Positions 27,384 through 36,068 of a DNA stretch of 64,000 nucleotides are shown one piece after another. The notes under the pieces were generated by a model, which was not told where the DNA came from, ran no database searches, and saw only the letters and a list, made by a program, of their open reading frames with translations. Numbering within the stretch: the first letter of the stretch is position 1; each line of letters starts with the position of its first letter. The translations under genes were made by a program, and so were the position numbers. Source of the stretch: Verrucomicrobiia bacterium (GTDB lineage Bacteria; Verrucomicrobiota; Verrucomicrobiia; Limisphaerales; CAIMTB01); the NCBI GenBank assembly GCA_019634625.1, contig JAHCBA010000003.1, positions 186,001 to 250,000 of the forward strand, in the 5' to 3' direction.

Positions 27384-28091
27384 ATGAAATCGATCATCGA
27401 GAATGGGGTTCGGGGAGGGGTGTTGGGAGGCATGATGGCTTCCGTCGGAGTCGCGGCTGGCATCATCAACTTCGGTTTTGAGAGCGGGGATTTTTCGGGT
27501 TGGGACGTGGATCCCGGGACGGGCTGGGCCTATGTCGCCCAACCAACGTTCTACACGCACATGAGCATGGCCCCCGTTTTGTATCGGTACGGCGGGTACG
27601 AGGGCAGGGCGATGGCGGTGCTACACCCGGGCACGGACGGCGTGGAGGCGACGCTATCGCAGACGTTCGAGCTGTCTGGAGGGAGCAGGGTTCGCGGCAT
27701 GGCGGGTTTCTGCCTCCAGCCGTGGTATCCGCCGGAGGCGGGTGCGTACGTTTGGATGGATGCGCCGGACGGCACCCGCACCGTCCTGTGGGAGGCGGTG
27801 GCCGAATGGGGCGGGGTGTACTGGGAGCAGTTCGACGAGATTGACAGGTACTGGCAGGGCAAGGGGTGGGACGGCTGGACCTACGACGCGGAGGTCACCG
27901 GCATCTACACGCTGACGTTCGGTTGCCATGGAGTGGGAGAGTACCCGGTGGCGGGGGTGTTCGACGGGGCTTCTGTCGGGACGTCGCCGGTTCCTGAGGG
28001 CCTAGGCACCCTGGGGGCCGGGCTTGCCGCGTTTGGAGTGCTGGCCGGCTGGCGGCGTGCGCAGGCTTTTCATGGGCGGGGCGACGGGTAG
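27384..28091 (+). CDS. Secreted protein with PEP-CTERM-like sorting tail
   Basis: A 235-residue exported protein. The N-terminus is a signal peptide (about 1-28, VLGGMMASVGVAAG). The mature part begins INFGFESGDFSGWDV, a common start of extracellular beta-sandwich proteins, and is rich in aromatic residues and Gly. The tail has VPEGLGTLGAGLAAFGVLAGWRRAQ, i.e. a VPE motif, a TM helix and a basic cluster, the layout of PEP-CTERM/VPEP-CTERM substrates of exosortase-type transpeptidases. No exosortase lies in the window. The ATG at 27384 was chosen because it places the signal peptide at the N-terminus. Molecular role unknown; a surface or matrix protein is plausible. Confidence 0.75.
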   Translation: MKSIIENGVRGGVLGGMMASVGVAAGIINFGFESGDFSGWDVDPGTGWAYVAQPTFYTHMSMAPVLYRYGGYEGRAMAVLHPGTDGVEATLSQTFELSGGSRVRGMAGFCLQPWYPPEAGAYVWMDAPDGTRTVLWEAVAEWGGVYWEQFDEIDRYWQGKGWDGWTYDAEVTGIYTLTFGCHGVGEYPVAGVFDGASVGTSPVPEGLGTLGAGLAAFGVLAGWRRAQAFHGRGDG

Positions 28092-28109
28092 GGTCTGGCG
28101 CCACGCACC

Positions 28110-31100
28110 ATGTCGAACTGTGAAACCGAACTCATCCGGAGGAAGTCCCGTCGCTGGACCTGTGGAACCCTGATCGGGCTGGCATCCGGGCTGGTGGCCG
28201 CCGCGCTGGCGGCGGAGGACCCGTTTGCAGCGAATGTGCGGTCCAGCGATCCGCTGACGCCCGAGGAACAGTTGCGCCAGTTCGAGGTGCCGGAGGGATT
28301 CGCGGTGCAGTTGGTGGGGGCGGAGCCGGACATCCACAAGCCGATGAACCTCGCGTTCGATGCGGCGGGCCGGCTTTGGGTGACGTCCAGCCGGGAATAT
28401 CCGCGGCCCGCGCCGCCGGACCGGCCGGGCCGGGACCGGGTGACGATCTTCGAGGATTTCGGGCCGGACGGGCGGGCGCGGAAGGTCACCGAGTTTGCGT
28501 CGGGTTTGAACATCCCGATCGGGGTGTATCCGTACCGGTCGGCGGGGGCGGATGGGCGGATGACGTGGAAGGCGGTGGTGTGGTCGATTCCGCACGTATG
28601 GCTGTTCGAAGATGTGGACGGGGATGGGAAGGCGGACCGGCGTGAGCGGTTGTACGGACCGTTCGATTACACCCGGGACACGCACGGGAACCAGGCGAGC
28701 TTTCGACGGGGATTCGATGGGTGGATGTATGCGACCCACGGATTCAACAACGACTCGCGCGTCGCGGGGCGCGACGGGCACACGATCCGGATGCAGTCCG
28801 GCAACACCTATCGAGTCCGGCTGGACGGGTCGCGGATCGAGGGCTTCTCGTGGGGCCAGGTGAATCCCTTCGGCATGGCGTGGGATCCGGAAGGGAATCT
28901 TTACTCGAGCGATTGCCACAGTGAGCCCATCTACATGCTGCTCCCGGGCGCCTATTACCCGAGCTTCGGCAAGCCCCATGACGGTCTTGGCTTCGCCCCC
29001 AGCATGATGGAGCGGATCCGTGGATCGACGGCCATCGACGGGGTGTCGTACTCCGCGGAAGGGCTCTGGCCCGAGGCGTACCGGGACAGTCTGTTCATCG
29101 GGGACGTCATGACCAGCCGGGTGTACCGGGACAAGGCGGTGCCGCGGGGTTCCGCGCGGGTGGCGCGGCCGGAGCCGGATTTCGTAATCAGCCGCGACCC
29201 CTGGTTCCGGCCGGTGGACACCACGTTTGGACCGGACGGGGCGATGTACATCGCCGATTTCTACAACCGGATCATCGGGCACTACGAGGTGCCGCTGGAT
29301 CATCCGGGACGGGACCGCGAGCGGGGCAGGATCTGGCGGGTGGTGCCGACCGGAGTGCCATTGCGGTCTCCGGCGTTGGAGGATTCGATCGAGGGCCTCC
29401 TCCGGGAGATGGCGTCGTCCAGCCTGACCCGGCGGTTGCTGGCGATGCACGAAGTGGAGGACCGGTTCGGGCATCGGGCGCTGGCCCGGTTGGAGGCGGC
29501 GCGGCGGAATCCGGCGGATGGGCATCAGCTTAGCCATGTGCTGTGGCTGTTGCACCGGTTGGGCGGACTCGACAACGAGGCGCTGATCCAGGCGGGCCGG
29601 CACGCGGAGGAGGCTGTCCGGATCCACGCCTTCCGGATCGTGTCGGAGCGCGCGCGATGGATGGCGGCGACGCCTCCGAACCCACCGCTGGCGCATCCGG
29701 TGACGCGGGCGGTGGTGGACCTGACGATTGCCGCGCTGGGGGATCCGAGTCCGGTGGTGCAGCGCGTGGCGGCGGAAGCCCTGGGCTGGCGTCCGCGGTT
29801 CCGGCTGGTGCGTCCCATTCTGGATCTTCGGCACCGGGTGGGAACGGACGATCCGCACCTGTTGTACACAGTGCGGCGGACGCTTCGCGAATTGCTAGCC
29901 CGGGACGAGGTGATGACGCGCGTCCTGGATGCCGAATGGTCGGAGGCGGATCGGGCGGCGTTGCTGGATGTCAGCGTGGCGGTCCCGTCCGAACTGGCGG
30001 CCCGGTTCCTGATCCGCCGTGGCGATTTTGCGGGTGGCGACGCGGCCTGGGTGCGGACGGCGCTGACCCATGCGGCACGGCATGCGGGGGCGGAGGACGG
30101 GGAAGCGTTGGTCACCCTGGTGCGGCGGCGGATGGGGGACGATGTGGATTACCGGCTGGGGTTGTTCCGCTCGGTGCAACAGGGGTTGGCGCAGCGCGGG
30201 GGTCCACTGGGGCCGACCATGCGGGCATGGGGAGAGGAACTCGCGGGGCAGTTGCTGGATTCGGTGCGTGGCTCGGGCGGTTGGGTGAACGTCCCGGTCG
30301 AGGGCGCCCTGCCGTCGGCGAACCCGTGGGATTTTCAGGAGCGTCCCTGCGACGACGGGCAGACCGCACGGTTGCTTTCCAGCCACCCGCGGGGCGAGGC
30401 GCTGACCGGGGTGCTGCGTTCCCGGCCGTTCGCGGCGCCCGCGCGTCTGTCATTTTACCTCGCCGGGCATGACGGTCCGCCCGGTGAACCGGCGCGGGGA
30501 CGGAACCGGGTGCGACTTGTGGCCGCGGGGAGCGGGGAGATTCTGGCCGAGGCCGCCCCGCCACGGAACGACACGGCGCGCCGGATCGAGTGGAACCTGA
30601 CAGCGCACGCCGGGAAGCCGGTGGTCCTCGAAGTGGTGGATGGCGACAACGGAGGCGCGTTTGCCTGGCTGGCGTGGGGACGGTTGGAGCCAGCGACGGT
30701 GCCGTGGCCGGAGGTGGCGCCGGCTCAGGTGGTATCCCGGCAGGTGGCTGCCGCCGAGCTGGCCAACGTGGTCGAGGCCGGGGCGCTTGATGGTCCCATT
30801 GGGGCGCTCATGCGGGATCGCAATTCCGACCCTGCGGCGCGGGCGGCGGCGGCGCGGCGTTTCCTCTCCGGCCCGCTGGAACGGGCGGCACTCGATCTGA
30901 TGGCCGACGGCACCCAGCCTTACGACTGGCGGGCAGGATTGGCTGATGCGGTTTTGAGCGGGGATGGGGCCGCACGGGAGGCGTTTGTACTTTCGGTTTG
31001 GAAGGATGCGCCGCGCCGATTTCAGTTGGCGATTGCGGGAGTGGCTGCGGTCGAGGCCTCCGCGACAGCCCGGTTGGTGGCCTGGATGGAGGATGGCCTG

Positions 31101-31682
31101 GCCCCCGCCGGTCTGCTCCAGGACAACCGCCTGCGGGACCGGTTGCGCCGGGTCGCCAGCGGCGACGTGCAACGGACCATGGACCGGTTGTTGTCGGAAC
31201 TCCCGGACGAGGATGCCGAAGTGGATCGCCTTCTTGAGGCGCGGCGGGCGGAATTCCTGCGTGCCCGGACGGATCTGTCGCGGGGTCGGGATGTGTACGG
31301 CATGGCCTGTGCGGCGTGCCACCAGCTCGAGGGGCAGGGCGGCCTCGTCGGACCGCAATTGTCCGGGATTGGAACGCGCGGAGTGGAACGATTGATCGAG
31401 GACATCCTGGCGCCGAACCGGAACGTCGATCACGCCTTCTGGACGACGTCGCTGACCTTGCGGGACGGGGACGTGGTGACGGGATTGTTCCGACGGGAGG
31501 AGGGAGCGCTGCTGGTGCTGGCCAATTCGGCGGGCCTGGAGTTCACGATGCCGAAGGCGGAGGTCACGGAACGGCGGGAGTCCGGAGTGTCTTTGATGCC
31601 GTCGAATTATGCCGAGGCGTTGTCCGAGGAGGATTTCCATCATCTGCTGGCCTACCTGCTTGCGCAGCGCGGCCAACCCTAG
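28110..31682 (+). CDS. PVC-type membrane-bound dehydrogenase / HEAT-like / cytochrome c fusion
   Basis: A 1190-residue exported protein. After a signal-anchor (about 14-36) comes a six-bladed propeller-like dehydrogenase domain with PEGFAVQLVGAEPDIHKPMNLAFDAAGRLWV (split across about 50-90), VWLFEDVDGDGKADRRE and FGPDGAMYIADFYNRIIGHYE. A helical HEAT-like region (about 430-640) and a beta-rich segment follow. The C-terminus is a cytochrome c domain with a single heme motif MACAACHQLEG (about 1066) and an extended c-type tail (LTLRDGDVVTGLFRREEG). This architecture is expanded in Planctomycetes and Verrucomicrobia; a role in periplasmic sugar or polyol oxidation passing electrons to heme is inferred, not shown. 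It is 18 bp after the PEP-CTERM gene and may share its transcript. Confidence 0.9.
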   Translation: MSNCETELIRRKSRRWTCGTLIGLASGLVAAALAAEDPFAANVRSSDPLTPEEQLRQFEVPEGFAVQLVGAEPDIHKPMNLAFDAAGRLWVTSSREYPRPAPPDRPGRDRVTIFEDFGPDGRARKVTEFASGLNIPIGVYPYRSAGADGRMTWKAVVWSIPHVWLFEDVDGDGKADRRERLYGPFDYTRDTHGNQASFRRGFDGWMYATHGFNNDSRVAGRDGHTIRMQSGNTYRVRLDGSRIEGFSWGQVNPFGMAWDPEGNLYSSDCHSEPIYMLLPGAYYPSFGKPHDGLGFAPSMMERIRGSTAIDGVSYSAEGLWPEAYRDSLFIGDVMTSRVYRDKAVPRGSARVARPEPDFVISRDPWFRPVDTTFGPDGAMYIADFYNRIIGHYEVPLDHPGRDRERGRIWRVVPTGVPLRSPALEDSIEGLLREMASSSLTRRLLAMHEVEDRFGHRALARLEAARRNPADGHQLSHVLWLLHRLGGLDNEALIQAGRHAEEAVRIHAFRIVSERARWMAATPPNPPLAHPVTRAVVDLTIAALGDPSPVVQRVAAEALGWRPRFRLVRPILDLRHRVGTDDPHLLYTVRRTLRELLARDEVMTRVLDAEWSEADRAALLDVSVAVPSELAARFLIRRGDFAGGDAAWVRTALTHAARHAGAEDGEALVTLVRRRMGDDVDYRLGLFRSVQQGLAQRGGPLGPTMRAWGEELAGQLLDSVRGSGGWVNVPVEGALPSANPWDFQERPCDDGQTARLLSSHPRGEALTGVLRSRPFAAPARLSFYLAGHDGPPGEPARGRNRVRLVAAGSGEILAEAAPPRNDTARRIEWNLTAHAGKPVVLEVVDGDNGGAFAWLAWGRLEPATVPWPEVAPAQVVSRQVAAAELANVVEAGALDGPIGALMRDRNSDPAARAAAARRFLSGPLERAALDLMADGTQPYDWRAGLADAVLSGDGAAREAFVLSVWKDAPRRFQLAIAGVAAVEASATARLVAWMEDGLAPAGLLQDNRLRDRLRRVASGDVQRTMDRLLSELPDEDAEVDRLLEARRAEFLRARTDLSRGRDVYGMACAACHQLEGQGGLVGPQLSGIGTRGVERLIEDILAPNRNVDHAFWTTSLTLRDGDVVTGLFRREEGALLVLANSAGLEFTMPKAEVTERRESGVSLMPSNYAEALSEEDFHHLLAYLLAQRGQP

Positions 31683-31745
31683 CGCACAGCGACCGGTGGT
31701 TCGGAGGGCTTTATGCAGGACAGCCCGGAGATCCGGTTCCTGGAC

Positions 31746-31982
31746 TTACTCAGCTGCCGTGGCCAGAACGCGCCGGGCTTCCTCCAATCGGCCTCGTTGC
31801 ACCCACAGGCCGATGCCTCCTGTGGCCAGGCCGATGTGTGGAGCCCACCCGGCGGCATCATCCCCGCGGATTTCACTCGGGATGCCGCAGGCGGCGAGGA
31901 CCTGCTGGGCGCGTTCGGCTTCGTGACGCAGGGCAAAACTGGCCGAGGGAACAAGCTCATCCGGGGTGGCGGGCGATTCCAT
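31746..31982 (-). CDS. DUF2007-like putative signal-transducing protein
   Basis: A 78-residue product from the ATG at 31982 (MESPATPDELV). The core has ASFALRHEAERAQQVLAACGIPSEIRGDD, an aromatic/Gly stretch, then IGLWVQRGRLEEARRVLATA, the DUF2007 pattern of two strand-helix units. Earlier in-frame starts at 32021 (ATG) and 32081 (GTG) would add 13 or 33 residues; none has a clear ribosome-binding site, so the start is uncertain. It converges with the dehydrogenase gene. Function unknown. Confidence 0.6.
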   Translation of the reverse strand: MESPATPDELVPSASFALRHEAERAQQVLAACGIPSEIRGDDAAGWAPHIGLATGGIGLWVQRGRLEEARRVLATAAE

Positions 31983-32066
31983 GGGGTCAGCATAGTCCGG
32001 GCTATCGACAGCGAAAGCCATTAAGGCGTGAAACCGGGGACTCGGGGGCACAGGGTTGGCGGCACT

Positions 32067-32134
32067 TCGTTTGGTGTGCACGCTTTAGTGTGTTCGGGTG
32101 GTTTGGGAGGCTCACGCTGAAGCGTGTACCCAAC
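32067..32134. repeat. Imperfect inverted-repeat element
   Basis: Arms at about 32069-32092 (gtttggtgtgcacgctttag..) and 32112-32134 (revcomp gttgggtacacgcttcagcg) pair imperfectly around a GC-rich loop of about 20 bp, giving a hairpin of about 66 bp. It lies immediately before the MITE-like element. Non-coding; likely another small palindromic repeat. Confidence 0.6.
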
Positions 32135-32147
32135 CGGGCTTGAAACG

Positions 32148-32310
32148 CGGTGCATCCCGGAGTCGTGGGGAGAGGTGCGAACGTCGCGAAGCGTCGCTTC
32201 GGAGTGCCGAGTTCCATGAAGCCTCAACAGTGTGGAGCGTTGGGTTGAGGACTCGCGGAGCTCGTCCCTCCGATTCGCGGCCCCCGCACCCACAACTCCG
32301 GGATGCACGG
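32148..32310. mobile_element. MITE-like element, full copy (163 bp)
   Basis: The ends are imperfect inverted repeats of about 23 bp: left cggtgcatcccggagtcgtg, right (reverse complement) ccgtgcatcccggagttgtg. The element is flanked by the 7-bp direct repeat TTGAAAC (32140-32146 and 32312-32318), which looks like a target-site duplication. It carries no transposase. The interior (from gagaggtgcgaac through ggagctcgtccctccg) recurs at 32925-33071 and 34671-34763 in the same orientation. Together with the preceding hairpin it fills the gap between 31983 and the tRNA gene. Confidence 0.7.
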
Positions 32311-32437
32311 ATTGAAACCTTGAAACCAAGGGGCGACTTTGCGCTTGCAGCCCGGCCGCTGGACGGCGAGTTTAGGCGCCCGGTCGCTCCAAAGGCGCTG
32401 GCACCAAATGGGATGCAGGTGCCTAACGAGGGGTTCT

Positions 32438-32512
32438 GCGCGCTTAGCTCAGTGGTAGAGCACTTCCTTCACACGGAAGGGGTCTAAGGTTCGAATCCTT
32501 AAGCGCGCACCA
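32438..32512 (+). tRNA. tRNA-Val (anticodon CAC)
   Basis: A 75-nt tRNA with 3' CCA encoded. Acceptor stem GCGCGCT/AGCGCGC is perfect, D stem GCTC/GAGC, anticodon stem CTTCC/GGAAG with loop TTCACAC (anticodon CAC, reading GTG), T stem TAAGG/CCTTA with loop TTCGAAT. A recombinase-like fragment begins about 70 bp after its 3' end, the usual arrangement for integration at a tRNA gene. Confidence 0.97.
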
Positions 32513-32584
32513 TCCTCAAGGTCTTCCTGGTCAGTCAGATCCACCTTACCATCAACGACTTGTAGCTGCAGTCGTTTCCTTGGG

Positions 32585-32922
32585 GTGTGGACGTTCTTTG
32601 CCACCCGGAAGGAGGCGGAAGTCGAGGCGGCGCGGTTGCGGGAGCAGGTCGAAACGGCAGGCGCGGTCTGGTTGTCGCTCCCAACCTCCACCCGCGATGA
32701 GTTGGTCCGCTTCCACCAGGCTTGTGGCGCTCGCGGCCTGGACTGCTGGGATCTCTTGCGGGCGTACGATGGCCGGGAGATCCAAACCAGTGGCCCGTCG
32801 CCGGCCCTCAAGGCAGTGATCGACGAGCAAGGTGATGTTGCGCCCCGACCCAGCGTCACCCGCACGTCCGATGGGCTCCAGTTCCGATGGCAGCCGGGTT
32901 CGGTGTTCCGTCTCGAATCGAG
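32585..32922 (+). pseudogene. Fragment resembling the N-terminus of a tyrosine recombinase (integrase)
   Basis: The first 110 or so codons of an open frame encode WTFFATRKEAEVEAARLREQ, then SLPTSTRDELVRFHQACGARGL and SPALKAVIDEQ. This matches the general pattern at the start of many integrases (F-x-T-[RK]-x-EAE helix, then a helical segment before the SAM-like domain). No catalytic domain (R...HxxR...Y) follows: the frame runs into the second copy of the MITE-like repeat near 32925. The first codon assigned is GTG at 32585, but similarity may begin slightly earlier. Its place just after tRNA-Val supports the recombinase reading. The assignment is by pattern only. Confidence 0.5.
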
Positions 32923-32924
32923 CT

Positions 32925-33071
32925 TGGGGGAGAGGTGCGAACTTCGCGCAGCGTCGCCTCGGAGGGGCGAGTTCCACGAGGCCGCAACGGTGTGGAGCGC
33001 CGGGTTGTGGACTCGCGGAGCTCGTCCCTCCGGTTCGCTGGCTCGGTACCGACAACTTGGGGATGCACCGT
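32925..33071. mobile_element. MITE-like element, second copy
   Basis: Same order and orientation as the 32148 copy: gagaggtgcgaac, gcgtcgc, gcgagttccacgag, acggtgtggagcg, actcgcggagctcgtccctc, and a right end gacaacttggggatgcaccg. The left inverted end is too diverged to place exactly. It interrupts the recombinase-like frame. Between it and the next gene (33072-33260) I see no gene. Confidence 0.65.
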
Positions 33072-33260
33072 GCACGCAAGGGTAAGGCAGGCAGTTCTTG
33101 ACAATGGTTTTAGGGCGGCGTACGCCATGCATCGTGCCAGCATGCGGTGGTTTCAACTTCCGGCTCTTTCTCAACGATGGGGTGGAGCCACAGACGGAAG
33201 GGTTGCCACTGTCGCAGGGGCACTCCGGTTGGATGATTGGCAAAAACACAGATTGAAATC

Positions 33261-34529
33261 GTGAAGACGTCAAGATTGACCTGCCTTTACTGGAGCGCGT
33301 GCCTGGGCATTGTGAGTTGGTGTTCCAGCGGATACAGCGACACCCGGCCCGTGATGACGCCCTGGACGGATGCAATGCAAATTCGTGTGCCATCCGTCGG
33401 CGCGGAGCGGCCTTGGGAGGATCTGGTATCTCAAAGTGCGTCCCTGGCGCTGGAAGGTTCCGGTCGTCCTGCCGTTCAAGTCCGGCGGATCTGGAATCCG
33501 AGAACCGGAGCAGTGTGGATAGGTCCTGATTACCATGCCTATTACGTCATCGGAGAGCGTATCGTCGGCTTCCGTACTCTCGGCCGGGCACTCGGTGTAC
33601 GATTCAGCGGTGATGCTGTGTCGACAGGTTCCGACCTCGATACGATTGCCGACCGATTCGCGGCTTCCGTCAAGTCGCTGCTGCCCGACGATAGCCATGA
33701 CGATGTCGGTGTGGATTTATCGTTGCTATTTGGAAGGGAAGTCTTGGTGGGACTCGATGCCCGTCCATTCTTCCCGGCGCTGGCATCGATAACATCGATC
33801 AAGGCGAATGAGACGGATGTCTCCGTGGCGCTGGAGCCGGTGACAAAAGTACCGTTGAGCGTCACCTTCGACAAGGAATGGCGTTTATGGAAGGTTTCGA
33901 TCGACGGAGTGGAGGCAGTCGTTCTTGGCGTGGATGCGGGTAAACCAAGAGGGCGCAGAGCATCAACCTGGGGGCCACCTGCTGTCTTGGCGGTGAAGTC
34001 GGAAAAAGGTGCGATCAAGGGGAACGTGAGACACGCCAACAAGATTTTCGAGAGGTGCAAGGACGGTCGGGAACGGCAGTTCATGTTGGTCTCCACTGAA
34101 GGAGGACGGATTTGGTGCGGACCGTCAGGTACGGACATCGTGCTCCACGACGACCAATTGGTTGGGTTCATGGTGGACGACTCCGGGATTTTGCTCGCCT
34201 GCCACAGCAGCATGCGCGTTCCTCTGACACGGGACGTCGTCCACGTGTTTCGCGAGTGGATGACGCGGATCGAGAACGATGCGTTGACCGGCACTCTGGA
34301 ACGCACCCGGGTGGTTGATATTTGGGATGTCGTAGGTCCGATGCCTGTCGGTATCGAGAAGAAGCCGGGAGATGTGGGCCCGATCAGCGTCAAGTGTCTG
34401 GAGGATGGGCAGCTTGGCCTGGAGATGGAAACAACGCATCCGTATGGACGGCTTTCCTTGCGGCTCACTTCCGATCTCGAATTTGTTGAAGGTGCATGGA
34501 AGGGCCCAAGCGCCGAATCCGTCCGGTGA
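33261..34529 (+). CDS. Unrecognised protein, probably exported; lower G+C
   Basis: A 422-residue frame starting at GTG 33261 (reading as MKTSRLTCLYWSACLGIVSWCSS), which looks like an export signal; a TTG at 33237 is an in-frame alternative. I recognise no family. The sequence contains two apparent halves with related phrases (RIWNPRTGAVWIGPDYHAYYVIGERIVGF near residues 75-105 and QFMLVSTEGGRIWCGPSGTDIVLHDDQLVGF near 265-300), suggesting an internal duplication. Its base composition is clearly more AT-rich than neighbouring genes, and it sits between copies of the MITE-like repeat, so recent acquisition is likely. No ribosome-binding site is obvious, so the start is uncertain. Confidence 0.6.
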   Translation: MKTSRLTCLYWSACLGIVSWCSSGYSDTRPVMTPWTDAMQIRVPSVGAERPWEDLVSQSASLALEGSGRPAVQVRRIWNPRTGAVWIGPDYHAYYVIGERIVGFRTLGRALGVRFSGDAVSTGSDLDTIADRFAASVKSLLPDDSHDDVGVDLSLLFGREVLVGLDARPFFPALASITSIKANETDVSVALEPVTKVPLSVTFDKEWRLWKVSIDGVEAVVLGVDAGKPRGRRASTWGPPAVLAVKSEKGAIKGNVRHANKIFERCKDGRERQFMLVSTEGGRIWCGPSGTDIVLHDDQLVGFMVDDSGILLACHSSMRVPLTRDVVHVFREWMTRIENDALTGTLERTRVVDIWDVVGPMPVGIEKKPGDVGPISVKCLEDGQLGLEMETTHPYGRLSLRLTSDLEFVEGAWKGPSAESVR

Positions 34530-34670
34530 TGGGCCTGATCGAGGAGGCCTATGCGGGGGAGATCTTGAGGGCAAACGCTGTCTGGTATGAATGGGGCTTG
34601 GTTGAGCTCCAATACTCTCCTGGTAAGCGGCTTGCGTCGTCGGGTGTCCGGCAGGGTCCCGAAGATCCAC

Positions 34671-34763
34671 CGGCCCGCAACGGTGTGGAGCGTTGGGTTG
34701 AGGACTGGCGGAGCTTGTCCCTCCGATTCACGGCCTCCCCACCCACAACTCCGGGAGGCACCG
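34671..34763. mobile_element. MITE-like element, left-truncated third copy
   Basis: Only the right part of the element is present, from ccgcaacggtgtggagcg through gcggagcttgtccctccg to the right inverted end acaactccgggaggcaccg. The left half is missing. It lies in the 309-bp gap 34530-34838, which otherwise holds no recognisable gene. Confidence 0.65.
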
Positions 34764-34838
34764 TAGGGATTCGGAGCTTCTTGCCGGTACCTGCGCTGAT
34801 TGGCAGGCGTTTCGTAGAACTGGTGTGATCGAGTGCTG

Positions 34839-35663
34839 TCAGGCCCTGAGAAATTCCAGGAGGTCCCGGTTGAGCTGATCCTTGTGGGTATCCGTGATGC
34901 CGTGAGGAGCGCCGGAATACTCGATGAACCTGGCGTTGGAAATCAGTTTCGCGGCCGCGCGGCCGGTCGTCTCAATGGGGACGATCTGGTCGTCTGTGCC
35001 ATGGATGATCAGCGTCGGCACGTCAAACTTCCTCAAGTCCCCGGTGAGATCCGTCTCCGAGAACGCCTTGATACAGTCGTAGGTGTTCTTGAAGCCCCCC
35101 ATCATGCCCTGCATCCACCAACTGTCGATCATGCCTTGGGAGACCTTGGCCCCGTCGCGGTTGAATCCGAAGAACGGACCGCTGGGAACATCCTTGAAGA
35201 ATTGGGAGCGATCCTTGAGATGGGCGCTGCGCAAGCCGTCGAAGACCTCCATGGGAACCCCGTCAGGGTTGGACTCCGTCCTGACCATGATCGGTGTCAC
35301 GGCGCTCACGAGCACGGCTTTTGCCACGCGCTTGGTGCCGTGACGGCCGATGTAGCGGGCGACTTCGCCGCCTCCGGTTGAGAAGCCGACGTGCACCGCC
35401 TCCTGCAAGCCCAGTCGTTCCACCAGTTCGGCCAGGTCGTCAGCGTAGGTGTCCATGTCGTTGCCTTCCCAGGGCTGGCCCGACCTGCCGTGCCCGCGGC
35501 GATCATGGGCGATGCACCGATAGCCACTCGATGCGAGGAAGTACATCTGCGAATCCCAACTGTCGGAACTCAGGGGCCAGCCGTGACTGAATACGACCGG
35601 CTGACCTGAACCCCAGTCCTTGTAGTAGATTTCAGTGCCGTCCCTGGTGGTGAATGTGCTCAT
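34839..35663 (-). CDS. Alpha/beta hydrolase, non-heme chloroperoxidase type
   Basis: A 274-residue cytosolic enzyme. It starts [20 protein letters not shown], has the oxyanion [11 protein letters not shown], the HDRRGHGRS block, the nucleophile elbow GFSTGGGE (Ser near 95), the acid in HGTDDQIVP and the catalytic His in [15 protein letters not shown]. This is the cofactor-free haloperoxidase/aryl esterase branch; bromoperoxidase activity is often a side reaction of an esterase or perhydrolase. Codon use and composition are similar to the core genes but slightly less GC-rich. A possible small ORF lies just upstream. Confidence 0.92.
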   Translation of the reverse strand: MSTFTTRDGTEIYYKDWGSGQPVVFSHGWPLSSDSWDSQMYFLASSGYRCIAHDRRGHGRSGQPWEGNDMDTYADDLAELVERLGLQEAVHVGFSTGGGEVARYIGRHGTKRVAKAVLVSAVTPIMVRTESNPDGVPMEVFDGLRSAHLKDRSQFFKDVPSGPFFGFNRDGAKVSQGMIDSWWMQGMMGGFKNTYDCIKAFSETDLTGDLRKFDVPTLIIHGTDDQIVPIETTGRAAAKLISNARFIEYSGAPHGITDTHKDQLNRDLLEFLRA

Positions 35664-35696
35664 TGGAATGTATTGGTTTTGCAGGGTTTGTTGTCG

Positions 35697-35828
35697 TCAG
35701 GAAAGCCTCCGCGGGAGGTCCGCCTTGACCCATTCACGACACAACGCCGCGAGGAGAAGCTGAAGCGCGGCCATGATGAGCGCAAGCATCGGGAGGTTGG
35801 GTAACACGATGATGTCAACAGCGTCCAT
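35697..35828 (-). CDS. Possible 43-residue hydrophobic small protein
   Basis: An ATG at 35828 opens 43 codons ending TGA at 35697, with a hydrophobic helix (about residues 6-30, LPMLALIMAALQLLLAAL) and a basic end. It is 33 bp upstream of the hydrolase gene and could share its mRNA. No family is recognised and no strong ribosome-binding site is seen, so it may be chance. The rest of 35664-36068 holds no gene that I can support. Confidence 0.25.
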   Translation of the reverse strand: MDAVDIIVLPNLPMLALIMAALQLLLAALCREWVKADLPRRLS

Positions 35829-36068
35829 GGCGTGTGACGTTCAATCCTCGTTCCATGCTCCGGGTGCCTTCAGGGAGTTGACCCGGCCGGCGGGATCGGC
35901 CTGGCGCAGGGTGTCCAACCGGTCCTGGGTCTCCATGCGTGGTTGAACGGGGTTGGGGCTCAAGGGCGTCTGGGGCGGCTGAGGTGTGTCGGTGTTGGGT
36001 TCGAGAGGACGAGTCCCGCCCTTGGGGCTGGGGACGGGTACGAGGGGGATGGGAGGAGGGTCCTGGGA

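Noticed and set aside
28002-29858. 618-codon minus-strand frame opposite the dehydrogenase
   Set aside because: Arg/Pro/His-rich shadow of a gene with recognisable propeller motifs on the plus strand.
35841-35936. 31-codon minus-strand frame (METQDRLDTLRQADP...)
   Set aside because: No ribosome-binding site, no family, very short; not enough to annotate.
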